This document shows positions 24,386-33,456 of a stretch of 64,000 nt of DNA, piece by piece. How positions within the stretch are numbered: position 1 is the first letter of the stretch; every line of letters begins with the position of its first letter. The DNA lies in contig NZ_MQUA01000013.1 in assembly GCF_002943715.1 (NCBI RefSeq), positions 2,555,501 to 2,619,500 of the forward strand, written 5' to 3'. The translations under genes and the position numbers were made by a program. Source of the stretch: Polaribacter filamentus. GTDB lineage: Bacteria; Bacteroidota; Bacteroidia; Flavobacteriales; Flavobacteriaceae. Under the pieces are notes generated by a model. It was not told the origin of the DNA, did not search any database, and was given only the letters and a program-made list of their open reading frames with translations.

Positions 24386-26568
24386 ATGAAAACAGCGTAT
24401 ATAAAACTTATTGCATTTTTATGCATCGGTACTTTTTTTGTTTCTTGTTCAAACACGAAAGAACAAAAAGAATTTACAACGGCAGAATATGAAGCTGCTG
24501 CAGCCCAAATGGACAAAGGCTTAAACGACTTGGTCTACAATAAGGTTTCTGAAATTACTTTTACGGATACTAGCAATTTTAGGTATGCTACAAATACGAA
24601 AGATGGTAAAAAATATATCATGGTTGATGCCATTTCAAAAAATAAAAAAGCAGTTTTAGATCCTAAAAAATTAGTAGAAAGCACAACAAAAGGATCAAAA
24701 AAGCCTTAGAAAATGAAAGTATATCTCCAAACGGAAAATTAGCGGCATATATAGACACATACAATCTTTGGGTTCGTGATTTAGAAAGCGATAAAAAAAC
24801 ACAACTTACTTTTGACGGAATTCAAGATTACGGCTATGCAACAAATAACGCTGGCTGGACAAAAAGTGATGGTGCAGTTTTAAAATGGTCTCCAAATTCT
24901 GATAAAATTGCTACTTTTCAGCAAGATGCTCGCGGTGTTGGTATGATGTATTTAACTTCTACAAATGTTGGTCATCCAACATTAGAAGCTTGGAAACATC
25001 CACTTCCTGGTGATAAAATAATTTTTACAATCGAAAGAGTGATTATTCACTTAGGAAACAAACCTAAAACTGTTCGTTTAAAAATGGATAAGGATTTTCA
25101 AAGAGGATCTACCACAGACCATATAGCAGGTAGAAATAGCATTTTATTAGATGCTCAATGGAATGAAGAAGGTACAAAATTCGCCTTTGTTTCTGGCTCA
25201 AGAGATCATAAAATAGCACATTTACAAATAGCAGATGCAACTACCGGTGCTGTTGAATCGATTCATAAAGAAGAAGTTACAACCTATTATGAATCTGGAG
25301 TAGATTCAGAAAATTGGAGTGTTTTATTTGATTCTAATGAATTTATTTGGTACTCAGAAAAAAGTAATTGGGGTCATCTTTATTTGTATGATTTAACGTC
25401 GAAAAAATTAAAAAATCAAATTACCACAGGAGATTGGATCGTAAAAGAAACCATAAATATTGATCAACAAAATAGACAAATCTATTTTAAAGCTGGTGGA
25501 AAGGAAGAAGGAAATCCGTATCATAATTATTATTACAAAGTAAATTTTGACGGATCAAATCTTATCAACCTCACGCCAAGTAAGGGAACACATACTGCTA
25601 CTTTTTCTAGTGATTATTCAACAATTGTAGATACCTATTCTACCATCAAAAATCCGCCTATTAGTCTTGTAAGAAATGGAAATGGCGAAAAAATAATGGA
25701 TTTAGAAACTGCTGATATTTCTGATTTAAAAGCAAAGAATTGGCAAGAACCCGTTGAGTTTTCTGCAAAAGCAAGAGATAATAAAACGGACGTTTATGGT
25801 TTATTATTTTTACCAAGTCATTATGATGAAAGCAAAAAATATCCTGTTTTAAACTATATCTATCCTGGACCACAATCTGGTAGTGTTGGTACTTATAATT
25901 TTAGTCCTATCCGAAGAGATTTTCAAGCAGTTTCTGAACTAGGTTTTATAGTAGTTGCTGTCGATGCCATGGGAACACCAATGCGCTCTAAATCTTTTCA
26001 TGACGCCTATTATGGCAATATGGGCGATAATGGTTTGCCAGATAATATTACTGCAATTAAACAATTAGCAAAAATATATAAAGGAATGGATCTTGAAAAA
26101 GTTGGTATTTGGGGTCATTCTGGTGGCGGATTTGCTTCTACCAGAGCTGTTTTTGAATATTCAGATTTTTATGATGTTGCGGTTTCGGGTTCAGGAAATC
26201 ACGATAATAGAAATTACGAAGCAGATTGGGGCGAAAAATGGCAAGGCCTTTTGGTTGAAGGAAATATAGAAGGAAAAGCGGATGGAACAACAAATTATGA
26301 CAATCAAGCAAATCAACTAATTGCTCAAAATTTAAAAGGAAAATTACTAATTACCCACGGCTCTGTAGATGATAATGTGCCACCATCAAACACCATGTTA
26401 GTTGTTGAAGCTTTGATAAAAGCAAACAAAGATTTTGATATGATTATGTTCCCGAATAAAAGACATGGTTATGGAGATATGACTAATTATATGACGCGCA
26501 AACGTTGGGATTATTTTGTAACTCATCTTTTAGATGCAAAACCTCCAAAAGAATTTCTACTTAAATAA
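24386..26568 (+). pseudogene. S9 family peptidase (dipeptidyl-peptidase IV type), frameshifted as read
   Basis: Exported serine peptidase that releases N-terminal dipeptides. The first frame (24386-24709) has a lipoprotein signal ending FFVSC and the start of the DPP4 propeller. The rest continues in another frame: coding resumes in-frame with ENESISPNGKLAAYIDTYN before 24800 and runs to 26568. The shift is at A4 24688-24691 or A6 24697-24702; one extra A gives 727 residues, normal for the family. Catalytic triad in the C-terminal alpha/beta hydrolase: Ser in IWGHSGGGFAS, Asp in HGSVDDNVP, His in NKRHGYGD. A downstream ATG at 24943 is an artefact of the shift. Sequencing error is plausible. 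Confidence 0.88.
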
Positions 26569-26573
26569 CATTT

Positions 26574-26594
26574 AAAACCTCATTTTGAGGTTTT
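26574..26594 (+). terminator. terminator of the S9 peptidase gene
   Basis: AAAACCTCA (26574-26582) and TGAGGTTTT (26586-26594), 9-bp stem, 3-base loop, continuing into a T7 tract, 6 bases after the stop codon. The bases from here to 26780 hold nothing else that I can assign. Confidence 0.85.
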
Positions 26595-26780
26595 TTTATG
26601 AGTTAAAAACATAGATTTCCTAATTTAACTGTTTAACCAAACAATTAAGCTTAAAAAATAGACGAAGGATATAATAATTTATTCCTTAAAAAAAATCACA
26701 AATTTTTGTCTGGCAAGAAAGGAAAAATGGAAGCTAAATAGTACTATTAGTATTCTAAATTTATTCATTTTTACCCATTT

Positions 26781-27404
26781 CTACTTTAGTATATATGCTT
26801 TTATAATATAATCTACTTTCGGGAATTTTTCTCTTAAAAATTTGTTTCCAAATTTTGTAATAGAATCTTGTTTAAAGCCCAATTTATCTCCATAACCATT
26901 GTAAAATTTCAATACATTTTCTTGACCTGAAATTACTTTTGCGATTACTGGAAATCCAGTTACACCAGAATAAGTTAGTGAATCTAACCTATTATTATTT
27001 TTTAAATTGATAAATATTTGATTCGATCTTGTGTTCACTCCGCCTCTCGCAAATGAAATTGACATCGAATCATTTTTTGCCAAAACAGGTTCGTCTTCTA
27101 TCCCTTTTTCCCAACTTTTATTTATAATTGAATCGTTGTGGATGCCAAACTGAGCTACAAATTTTGGAACTACTCTAAAGATAGCAACATCTGTATAATA
27201 TTCGTTTTTAATCAATTGATGTAACCGATCCACGCCTTTTGGAGACCAAGCTCTTCTTGCTACAATATCAAAATTACCACTGGTAGTTTCAAATCTTGCT
27301 GTAAACGTGTTTGGCGCTTCTGTTTGTAACCATTTTTCTTTAAACTTAACTGCAGCGCAAGAACTTAATAAAATGATACTTATTACTAAAACTATTTTTT
27401 TCAT
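26781..27404 (-). CDS. cyclophilin-type peptidylprolyl isomerase, lipoprotein
   Basis: 207 residues. Signal peptide with lipobox SSCAA (Cys at about residue 16), so it is exported and membrane-anchored. A cyclophilin domain (about 38-205) contains FETTSGNFDIVARRAWSPKG, FRVVPKFVAQFG (with the FxR-like catalytic region), MSISFARGG and NQIFINLKNN. It accelerates prolyl cis-trans isomerisation during folding of exported proteins. It is divergent from blaI. A -7 match TACATTTG lies at 27427-27434 on the minus strand. Confidence 0.92.
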   Translation of the reverse strand: MKKIVLVISIILLSSCAAVKFKEKWLQTEAPNTFTARFETTSGNFDIVARRAWSPKGVDRLHQLIKNEYYTDVAIFRVVPKFVAQFGIHNDSIINKSWEKGIEDEPVLAKNDSMSISFARGGVNTRSNQIFINLKNNNRLDSLTYSGVTGFPVIAKVISGQENVLKFYNGYGDKLGFKQDSITKFGNKFLREKFPKVDYIIKAYILK

Positions 27405-27459
27405 GGTCTTCTTTTTTGATTTTAAACAAATGTATGGAAAATCTTAAAAATATTTTAAC

Positions 27460-27502
27460 TCTACATTTGTAGAATTAAAATATTTACTCTATGTTTGTAG
27501 AA
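27460..27502 (+). promoter_or_regulatory. twin BlaI operators overlapping the blaI promoter
   Basis: Two 15-base palindrome-like sites, TCTACATTTGTAGAA (27460-27474) and TCTATGTTTGTAGAA (27488-27502), 28 bases centre to centre, each with the TACA/TGTA core of BlaI/MecI operators. The promoter is built into them: -33 TTTG (27466-27469) lies in site 1 and -7 TATGTTTG (27490-27497) in site 2, with a 20-base spacer. Confidence 0.75.
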
Positions 27503-27517
27503 CAAAATCGAAAACCG

Positions 27518-27889
27518 ATGCAATTATCTAAAACCGAAGAACAATTAATGCAATATTTATGGAAACGTAAAAAAGCATTTTTAAAAGATTTAATAGCTGA
27601 TTTCCCTGAGCCAAAACCAGCAACAACAACCGTTGCTACTTTGCTAAAGAGAATTAATGATAAAGGTTTTATTGCATATAATTTGTTTGGAAAATCTAGA
27701 GAATATTATCCAATAATAAAAAAAACAGATTATTTTTCTAACCATGTTAATGGTTTGATTAAAAACTTCTTTAATGATTCTGCGAGTCAGTTTGCTTCAT
27801 TTTTTACAAAAGAAACCAATCTTACAAGAGAAGAATTAGAAGAATTAAAGAAAGTGATTGATTCTCAAATTAAAAAGCAACCATTATGA
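27518..27889 (+). CDS. BlaI/MecI/CopY family repressor
   Basis: 123 residues from ATG 27518 (MQLSKTEEQLMQYLWKRKKA). An ATG at 27491 lies inside the second operator and near the expected transcription start, so it is rejected. Winged helix at about 1-75, with PATTTVATLLKRINDKGFI as recognition helix and wing; the C-terminal part dimerises. Representatives repress their own operon until cleaved by the partner BlaR1 peptidase. Its stop overlaps the blaR1-like start by 4 bases (ATGA at 27886-27889). No beta-lactamase is nearby, so the regulated target may be different. Confidence 0.93.
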   Translation: MQLSKTEEQLMQYLWKRKKAFLKDLIADFPEPKPATTTVATLLKRINDKGFIAYNLFGKSREYYPIIKKTDYFSNHVNGLIKNFFNDSASQFASFFTKETNLTREELEELKKVIDSQIKKQPL

Positions 27890-30104
27890 TACCCTACTTT
27901 TTAAAATCGGCAACTTGTTTAGCATTACTATTGGTATTTTATCATTTTATTTTAGAAAAAGAAAAGATGCATACTTTTAATCGTTTCTATTTGTTGGGAA
28001 GCCTTCTTTTTTCACTTCTAGCACCTCTATATATTATTTATATTGATGTTGCTTCTTTAATTATACGAACTGCTCAAACATCAACTACTTCTTATCCGAC
28101 AGAAATAACATCGGAAATTATGGTAGAAGAACCAATTCATTACACATCAATATTTATTGCTATTTATTGTTTTATTACAACCATCTTATTAATCCGTTTT
28201 GGAAAGAATTTATTTCATCTTATTCATAAAATAAGAAGTAACGAAAATATTAAATATCAAAAAGCAGTATTGGTGTTAGTTGCTGATAAAATATTGCCCC
28301 ACACTTTTTGGAACTATATTTTCATCAACAAAAATGATTATGAAAATCAAAAAATTGAACAAGAATTATTTACGCATGAGCTAACACACGTTACCCAAAG
28401 ACATACGTTAGACGTTTTAATTTTAGAATTGATTCAGAGCATTTTTTGGATTAATCCATTCTTTATTATACTTAAAAAAGCGGTTCAATTAAATCATGAA
28501 TTTTTAGCTGACGAAACTGTTATTAACGAACATAAAAATACCATCCAATATCAACATTTATTAGTAAATAAAGCTGCTTGGAAAAACGACTATTACTTGG
28601 CCAGTAATTTGAATTATTCACTTACTAAAAAAAGATTAAAAATGATGACAACACAAAGTTCACAAACCAAAATTTGGTTGAAAAAACTAGCAGTAATTCC
28701 GTTATTAGCAGGATTTGTTTTCCTCTTTGCAGAAAGAGTTGAAGCACAAGAAAACGAAGAAATTACTGAAATAGTTGAAGATGTTTCGTTTAAAAAAGGA
28801 GATCTATCAGAAACAGAAATCTATCAAGAATATTTTCATAGTAAAGGCCTTTTTATGTTTAAGGATAAAAACGGTAAACAAATATCAAAGAAATATAATG
28901 AATTAACAATAGAAGAAAAGAAAAGAATAATTCCTCCTCCACCTTTAAAATCGAAGAAGAAAATACCAACCCAAGAATTAATTGAAAAATTAAAAGATGG
29001 TAAAGAATATGCAGTTTGGATTGATGGAAAAGTGGTAAAAAACGACGTTTTAAATAATTACCAAGCGTCTGATTTTTCGAGTCACTTTGTGAGTTTTATT
29101 TATAAAAATGCAAGAAGTAAACGTTTTCCTCAAGAACATCAAGCGCATTTAGAAACTACAAAATATTTTAATACTCAAAATGAAAAAAGAACTCAAGAAT
29201 TTAAAGAGTATTTAGAGAAAAATGAGCAAAATCAAATAAGAGACGATGAAGTTAGAGAGATAATAGAAAGAATAGGAGAAAAAAAGATATTAGTGCTTAT
29301 GATGCCTTAAATAAAACCTACGAATCAAAAAGAAACAAAAAACCACATTTTATAGAAAGTTCTACAGAAAGACAAAAAGAGCTAAATGACTTATTTTCTG
29401 ATTTAGGCAGTATTTATTTTGACCTTTCAAAAGAAAATAAAAAGAAAAACAAAAGACCAATTCATCCTCATTATCCTTATTTGAAACTGATGAAAAACAA
29501 TAAGGTTTTTTATAAATTAAGAAGCGAATTAACAAACGAAGATGAATTATTAATTCCACCACCACCACCAGCTCCAAATGCATCAAAAGAACAAATTTTA
29601 AAAGCTGAAAAAGTTCACAGTGATTGGAAAAAAAGAAGCGGAAATGATTTACCGCCGCCGCCGCCAGTTCCAAACGCATCTAAAGAACAAATTATAGAGG
29701 CTGAAAAAGCTTTAAACGACTGGAAAAAGAGAAGTAGCAATAATAGACTACCACCTCCACCTCCAATAAATGCCATAGAGCACATTAAGGACATGAATAA
29801 AAAAGGAGCAAAATTTTATTTTGAAGGAAAAGAAATAGATGCTGATACCGCTTCTGATTTATTTAAAAAGAATAAAAAATTATCAATTGAATCTAAAAAT
29901 AAAGACGATAGTACTTATGAAGTTTGGATTTCTAAAAAAGGGATAGATACTACAAAAAAGGAAGAAAACATCAAATACTATCTAGATCATAAGCTTATTA
30001 GCAAAAAAGAAATGGAATTAATACCAGCAAATAAAATTGAATCTGTTGATGTTAAAAAAGATAAAAATGGTGCTGGTTCTGTTTACATTATTAGTAAAAA
30101 ATAA
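27886..30104 (+). pseudogene. BlaR1/MecR1-type M56 peptidase with proline-rich repeat tail, frameshifted as read
   Basis: Membrane sensor-peptidase partner of BlaI. It has helices near residues 5-25, 35-55, 85-105 and a later one at about 265-285. The zinc site is FTHELTHVTQRH (HExxH), with a downstream Glu in NHEFLADE. The first frame stops at 29310; coding continues in another frame (RQKELNDLF and so on) to 30104. The shift is at A7 29279-29285, where A8 gives 739 residues. The C-terminal part has a tandem repeat of about 32 residues, PPPPPxPNASKEQI...DWKKRS, starting at 29556, 29652 and (partly) 29751. There is no penicillin-binding sensor domain at the C-terminus, so the signal sensed is unknown. 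Confidence 0.85.
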
Positions 30105-30112
30105 TAAATTTT

Positions 30113-30140
30113 AAAAAACTCGAAAATTCGAGGTTTTTTT
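30113..30140 (+). terminator. terminator of the blaI-blaR1 operon
   Basis: CTCGAA (30119-30124) and TTCGAG (30127-30132) with a 2-base loop, extended by flanking A/T pairs and ending in a T8 tract. Confidence 0.85.
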
Positions 30141-30186
30141 TGTAACAATTTTAAAGTTTATACGTTTTATAATAAAATATATAATC

Positions 30187-31287
30187 GTGCTTAAAAATTT
30201 CTTTATTACGTGTGCCGGGACTGATAAAAATATTATAGAAAATTGTGGTAATGGAGAACAAAACAAGTTTGTTGGTATTGGAGCCACTGTTTTTTTTACA
30301 GCAGTTATGGCAACCATTGCAGGGAGTTATGCTTTGTATACTGTTTTTGATAATTTATACGCGGCTATTTTCTTCGGAGTGATTTGGGGTTTATTAATCT
30401 TTAATCTTGATCGATTTATAGTTTCTACAATCAAAAAAACAGGTTCTAGACTCAATGAATTGTTACAAGCCTCGCCAAGAATTATATTGGCAGTAATTAT
30501 TGCAGTTGTTATTTCTAAACCTTTAGAGTTGAAATTGTTTGAGAAAGAAATCAATCAAGTTTTATTGACCGAAAAAATTAAAATGACGATAGATACGAAG
30601 GCCCAAATTGCACAACAATTTACTCCTGAAATTGAGAAAATAAATTCAGAAATTGATGTATTAAAACAAGAAATTAATCAAAAAGAAGCAGCAACAAATA
30701 CATTATATGAAACTTATATTGCAGAAGCAGAAGGCACAAAAGGAACTAAAAAATTAGGAAAAGGACCTGTTTATCAAGAAAAAAGAGAAAAACACGATGC
30801 TTCTTTATCAGCTTTACATCAACTTAAAAAAGATAATTTAGAAAAAATAGAAAGTAAAGAAACTACAATCGCTGCGCTAGTTGAAAATCAAAAATTAGCA
30901 GAAACAACATCACAACCTATTATATCTAATTTTGACGGATTAATGGCAAGAGTAACTGCACTTGGTAAATTACCTTGGCTCCCTTCATTCTTCATCTTTT
31001 TATTGTTTTTGGCGATAGAAACATCACCAATAATCGCAAAATTAATAGCACCAAAAGGAGAATATGATTTTAAATTAGAAGATACGGAAACTGCTATAGA
31101 AACTTGGGTACAGCAGCAAGTGCAACAAAGAGCACAAATGCTAAAAGCGAATATTATTATAGACAATAAAGTATACAAAGACATTTCTGAAGAAGAAGAA
31201 TTGTATAGTTATAAACAGAAAATAGCCAGAGATTTAATGAAACTTCAAGCAGACTCATTTTACAAAAAGCAACAAAAAATGTTGTAA
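30187..31287 (+). CDS. DUF4407 domain-containing membrane protein
   Basis: 366 residues from a GTG. DUF4407 family of unknown function. Recognisable start FFITCAGTDKNIIENC, two membrane segments (about 30-50 and 58-78) flanking LIFNLDRFIVSTIKK, and a third hydrophobic stretch (about 92-110). A long coiled coil of about 100 residues follows (about 135-235, rich in Glu/Lys/Gln), then a further hydrophobic segment (about 260-285) and a Gln-rich charged tail. The coiled coil between membrane segments suggests a scaffold or sensor in the inner membrane. It is alone after the blaR1 terminator. Confidence 0.88.
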   Translation: MLKNFFITCAGTDKNIIENCGNGEQNKFVGIGATVFFTAVMATIAGSYALYTVFDNLYAAIFFGVIWGLLIFNLDRFIVSTIKKTGSRLNELLQASPRIILAVIIAVVISKPLELKLFEKEINQVLLTEKIKMTIDTKAQIAQQFTPEIEKINSEIDVLKQEINQKEAATNTLYETYIAEAEGTKGTKKLGKGPVYQEKREKHDASLSALHQLKKDNLEKIESKETTIAALVENQKLAETTSQPIISNFDGLMARVTALGKLPWLPSFFIFLLFLAIETSPIIAKLIAPKGEYDFKLEDTETAIETWVQQQVQQRAQMLKANIIIDNKVYKDISEEEELYSYKQKIARDLMKLQADSFYKKQQKML

Positions 31288-31350
31288 TTCATATGTTCTA
31301 AAAGAGAAATCAAAGTATTAAAATGGAATAAAGTTTTAACTTTTGATGCA

Positions 31351-31424
31351 GAGCATTCGAAAATCATACTATGGATCCCGCTGAAAATCGGGATTAGTTC
31401 AACTATGAATTTTGAATGAATGCT
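31351..31424. repeat. large imperfect stem-loop between DUF4407 and the sRNA
   Basis: AGCATTCGAAAATCATA near 31352 is nearly complementary to TATGAATTTTGAATGAATGCT ending near 31424. Inside it ATCCCG (31375-31380) and CGGGAT (31389-31394) form a second hairpin. It may act as the DUF4407 terminator or be a REP-like unit. Confidence 0.4.
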
Positions 31425-31454
31425 TCACTATTTTAAATATTGAGTTTTACTAAA

Positions 31455-31564
31455 ATAAAAAAAGCATCCCGTTTCAGGGAAGCTTTCCATTGGTTAACAA
31501 AACCATGGCACTTTTACTAAAGTACCAAAACAACACAACTAAATACTGTTTTTACTAAAAAAAC
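31455..31564 (-). ncRNA. candidate small RNA with its own promoter and terminator
   Basis: A minus-strand transcript of about 110 bases between a canonical promoter (31571-31601) and an intrinsic terminator (31462-31485). It has no open frame of note. In between I see a series of hairpins: CTGTTTTT/AAAAACAG, GGTACTTT/AAAGTGCC (with one U-G pair) and CCATGGTT/AACC-ATGG. The layout of promoter, hairpins and terminator in a gap between two plus-strand genes is that of an independent structured RNA. I cannot match it to SRP RNA, tmRNA or RNase P. A 6S-like or Flavo-1-like RNA is possible but untested. Confidence 0.6.
31462..31485 (-). terminator. terminator of the candidate small RNA
   Basis: On the minus strand AAGC-U-UCCC pairs with GGGA-U-GCUU around a 6-base loop, followed by a T7 tract, ATTTTA. 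One internal mismatch. Confidence 0.75.
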
Positions 31565-31570
31565 AGTTTG

Positions 31571-31601
31571 CAAATATACGGCGTTTTTAATAATCCTCAA
31601 A
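31571..31601 (-). promoter_or_regulatory. promoter of the candidate small RNA
   Basis: -33 TTTG (31598-31601), 19-base spacer, -7 TATATTTG (31571-31578) on the minus strand: a perfect match to the Bacteroidota consensus, with no coding start downstream. Confidence 0.75.
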
Positions 31602-31696
31602 TAAATAGTTTCTTTTTTACTATTTTCTGAATTGCCTATTAATTCATTTGATTGTATCTTCGCACTCTTTAATAAACATCAGAAAAAAAACAGCAA

Positions 31697-33391
31697 ATGC
31701 AATTATCAGAACAAGAAGTTGTACGTAGAGAGAAGCTAGTAAAATTACGTGCTTTGGGCATCAACCCTTATCCTGCAGATTTATTTCCAGTAGATTCAAA
31801 TTCGACCGAAATAAAACAAAATTATACGGAAGGAAAAAAAGTGATTATTGCCGGAAGATTAATGGTAAAAAACTTGCAAGGAAAAGCTTCTTTTGGTCAA
31901 TTGCAAGATGGCGAAGGTAGAATACAAATTTACTTTAATCGTGATGAAATTTGTGCTGGCGAAGACAAAACGAAATACAATACTGTTTTTAAAAACTTAA
32001 TAGATTTAGGTGATTTTATTGGTGTTGAAGGTGTGTTATTTACTACCAAGGTAGGCGAAAAAACAGTACTTGTTAAAGATTTTAAATTACTGTGCAAAGC
32101 TTTAAAACCTTTGCCTTTTCCGAAAGAAAAAGATGGTAAAATCTTTGATGCTTTTACAGATCCAGAAATGCGTTTTAGACAACGTTATGTAGATTTAGTT
32201 GTAAATCCACATGTTAAAGAAGTGTTTATAAAACGAACAAAATTGTTTAACGCAATGCGTTCTTTTTTTAATGATGCCGGTTATTTTGAAGTAGAAACAC
32301 CAGTTTTACAACCAATTCCTGGAGGCGCAGCTGCAAGACCTTTTATAACGCATCACAATTCTTTAGATATTCCTTTATATATGAGAATTGCCAATGAATT
32401 GTATCTAAAAAGATTAATTGTTGGTGGTTTTGATGGCGTTTATGAGTTCTCTAAAAACTTTAGAAATGAAGGAATGGATAAAACTCATAATCCAGAATTT
32501 ACAGCTATGGAGATCTATGTTTCTTACAAAGATTACAATTGGATGATGGATTTCTGTGAGCAACTTTTAGAGCATTGTGCAATTGCTGTAAACGGAACTT
32601 CCGAAGCTACTTTTGGCGAACATAAAATAGATTTTAAAGCCCCATATGCTAGAGTAACGATGACCGATTCTATTAAACATTTTACTGGTTTTGATATAAA
32701 TAATAAAACTGAGGATGAAATTAGAGCTGCTGCAAAATCAATGAATATTCCTGTGGATGAAACCATGGGGAAAGGAAAATTGATTGATGAAATTTTTGGT
32801 GAAAAATGTGAAGGAAATTACATTCAACCTACTTTTATTACTGATTACCCTAAAGAAATGTCTCCTCTTTGTAAAGAACACAGAGAAAACCCTGAATTAA
32901 CTGAGCGTTTTGAATTGATGGTTTGCGGTAAGGAAATTGCCAATGCATATTCCGAATTAAATGATCCAATAGATCAACGTGAGCGTTTTGAGCATCAACT
33001 AAAATTGGCTCAAAAAGGCGATGATGAAGCGACTGAATTTATAGACCACGATTTTTTACGTGCGCTAGAATATGGAATGCCGCCAACTTCTGGAATGGGA
33101 ATTGGAATGGATCGATTAATTATGTTTTTAACCAATAATCAATCGATACAAGAAGTGCTTTTCTTTCCTCAAATGAGACCAGAACAACGAATAGTTGCTG
33201 TAGAGTTAAATGACAGTGAAAAGGAGTTACTCGCTATCATCAAAAAAATAGAAAAAATAGCGTTGAATGCGTTAAAAGAGCAATCAGGTTTATCAAACAA
33301 AAAATGGGATAAGTCTTTAAAACACTTAACTAAAAACAACTTTGCAAAAGTTTCTAAAACGGATGAAGGCTTGTTTGTAGAAATTATTTAA
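31697..33391 (+). CDS. lysS: lysyl-tRNA synthetase (class II)
   Basis: 564 residues; class II synthetases of Bacteroidota have this longer form. An OB-fold anticodon-binding domain (about 50-150) is followed by the catalytic domain: motif 1 in FEVETPVLQPIPGGAAARPF, motif 2 in FSKNFRNEGMDKTHNPEFT, motif 3 in PPTSGMGIGMDRLIMF. A lysine-rich C-terminal extension of about 60 residues (LKHLTKNNFAKVSKTDEG) is characteristic of the phylum. It attaches Lys to tRNA-Lys. The upstream TATCTTCG is one base off the -7 consensus. Confidence 0.97.
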   Translation: MQLSEQEVVRREKLVKLRALGINPYPADLFPVDSNSTEIKQNYTEGKKVIIAGRLMVKNLQGKASFGQLQDGEGRIQIYFNRDEICAGEDKTKYNTVFKNLIDLGDFIGVEGVLFTTKVGEKTVLVKDFKLLCKALKPLPFPKEKDGKIFDAFTDPEMRFRQRYVDLVVNPHVKEVFIKRTKLFNAMRSFFNDAGYFEVETPVLQPIPGGAAARPFITHHNSLDIPLYMRIANELYLKRLIVGGFDGVYEFSKNFRNEGMDKTHNPEFTAMEIYVSYKDYNWMMDFCEQLLEHCAIAVNGTSEATFGEHKIDFKAPYARVTMTDSIKHFTGFDINNKTEDEIRAAAKSMNIPVDETMGKGKLIDEIFGEKCEGNYIQPTFITDYPKEMSPLCKEHRENPELTERFELMVCGKEIANAYSELNDPIDQRERFEHQLKLAQKGDDEATEFIDHDFLRALEYGMPPTSGMGIGMDRLIMFLTNNQSIQEVLFFPQMRPEQRIVAVELNDSEKELLAIIKKIEKIALNALKEQSGLSNKKWDKSLKHLTKNNFAKVSKTDEGLFVEII

Positions 33392-33413
33392 ATCGTACTC
33401 TTTTTTAAATCTG

Positions 33414-33436
33414 TTATTTAGGTTTTTCCTAAATAA
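33414..33436 (+). terminator. hairpin after lysS
   Basis: TTATTTAGG and CCTAAATAA form a perfect 9-bp stem with a TTTTT loop between lysS and glsA. There is no T-tract behind it, so it may be a weak terminator or an mRNA-processing or stability hairpin. Confidence 0.45.
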
Positions 33437-33456
33437 TTCCATTAAAATAAGAAAAA

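Noticed and set aside
24943..26568. Separate S9 peptidase gene starting at ATG 24943
   Set aside because: Propeller sequence continues in frame upstream to about 24700; the ATG is internal to a frameshifted gene.
27491..27517. ATG 27491 as blaI start
   Set aside because: Lies within operator 2 and too near the predicted transcription start; MQLSKTEEQ at 27518 matches family N-termini.
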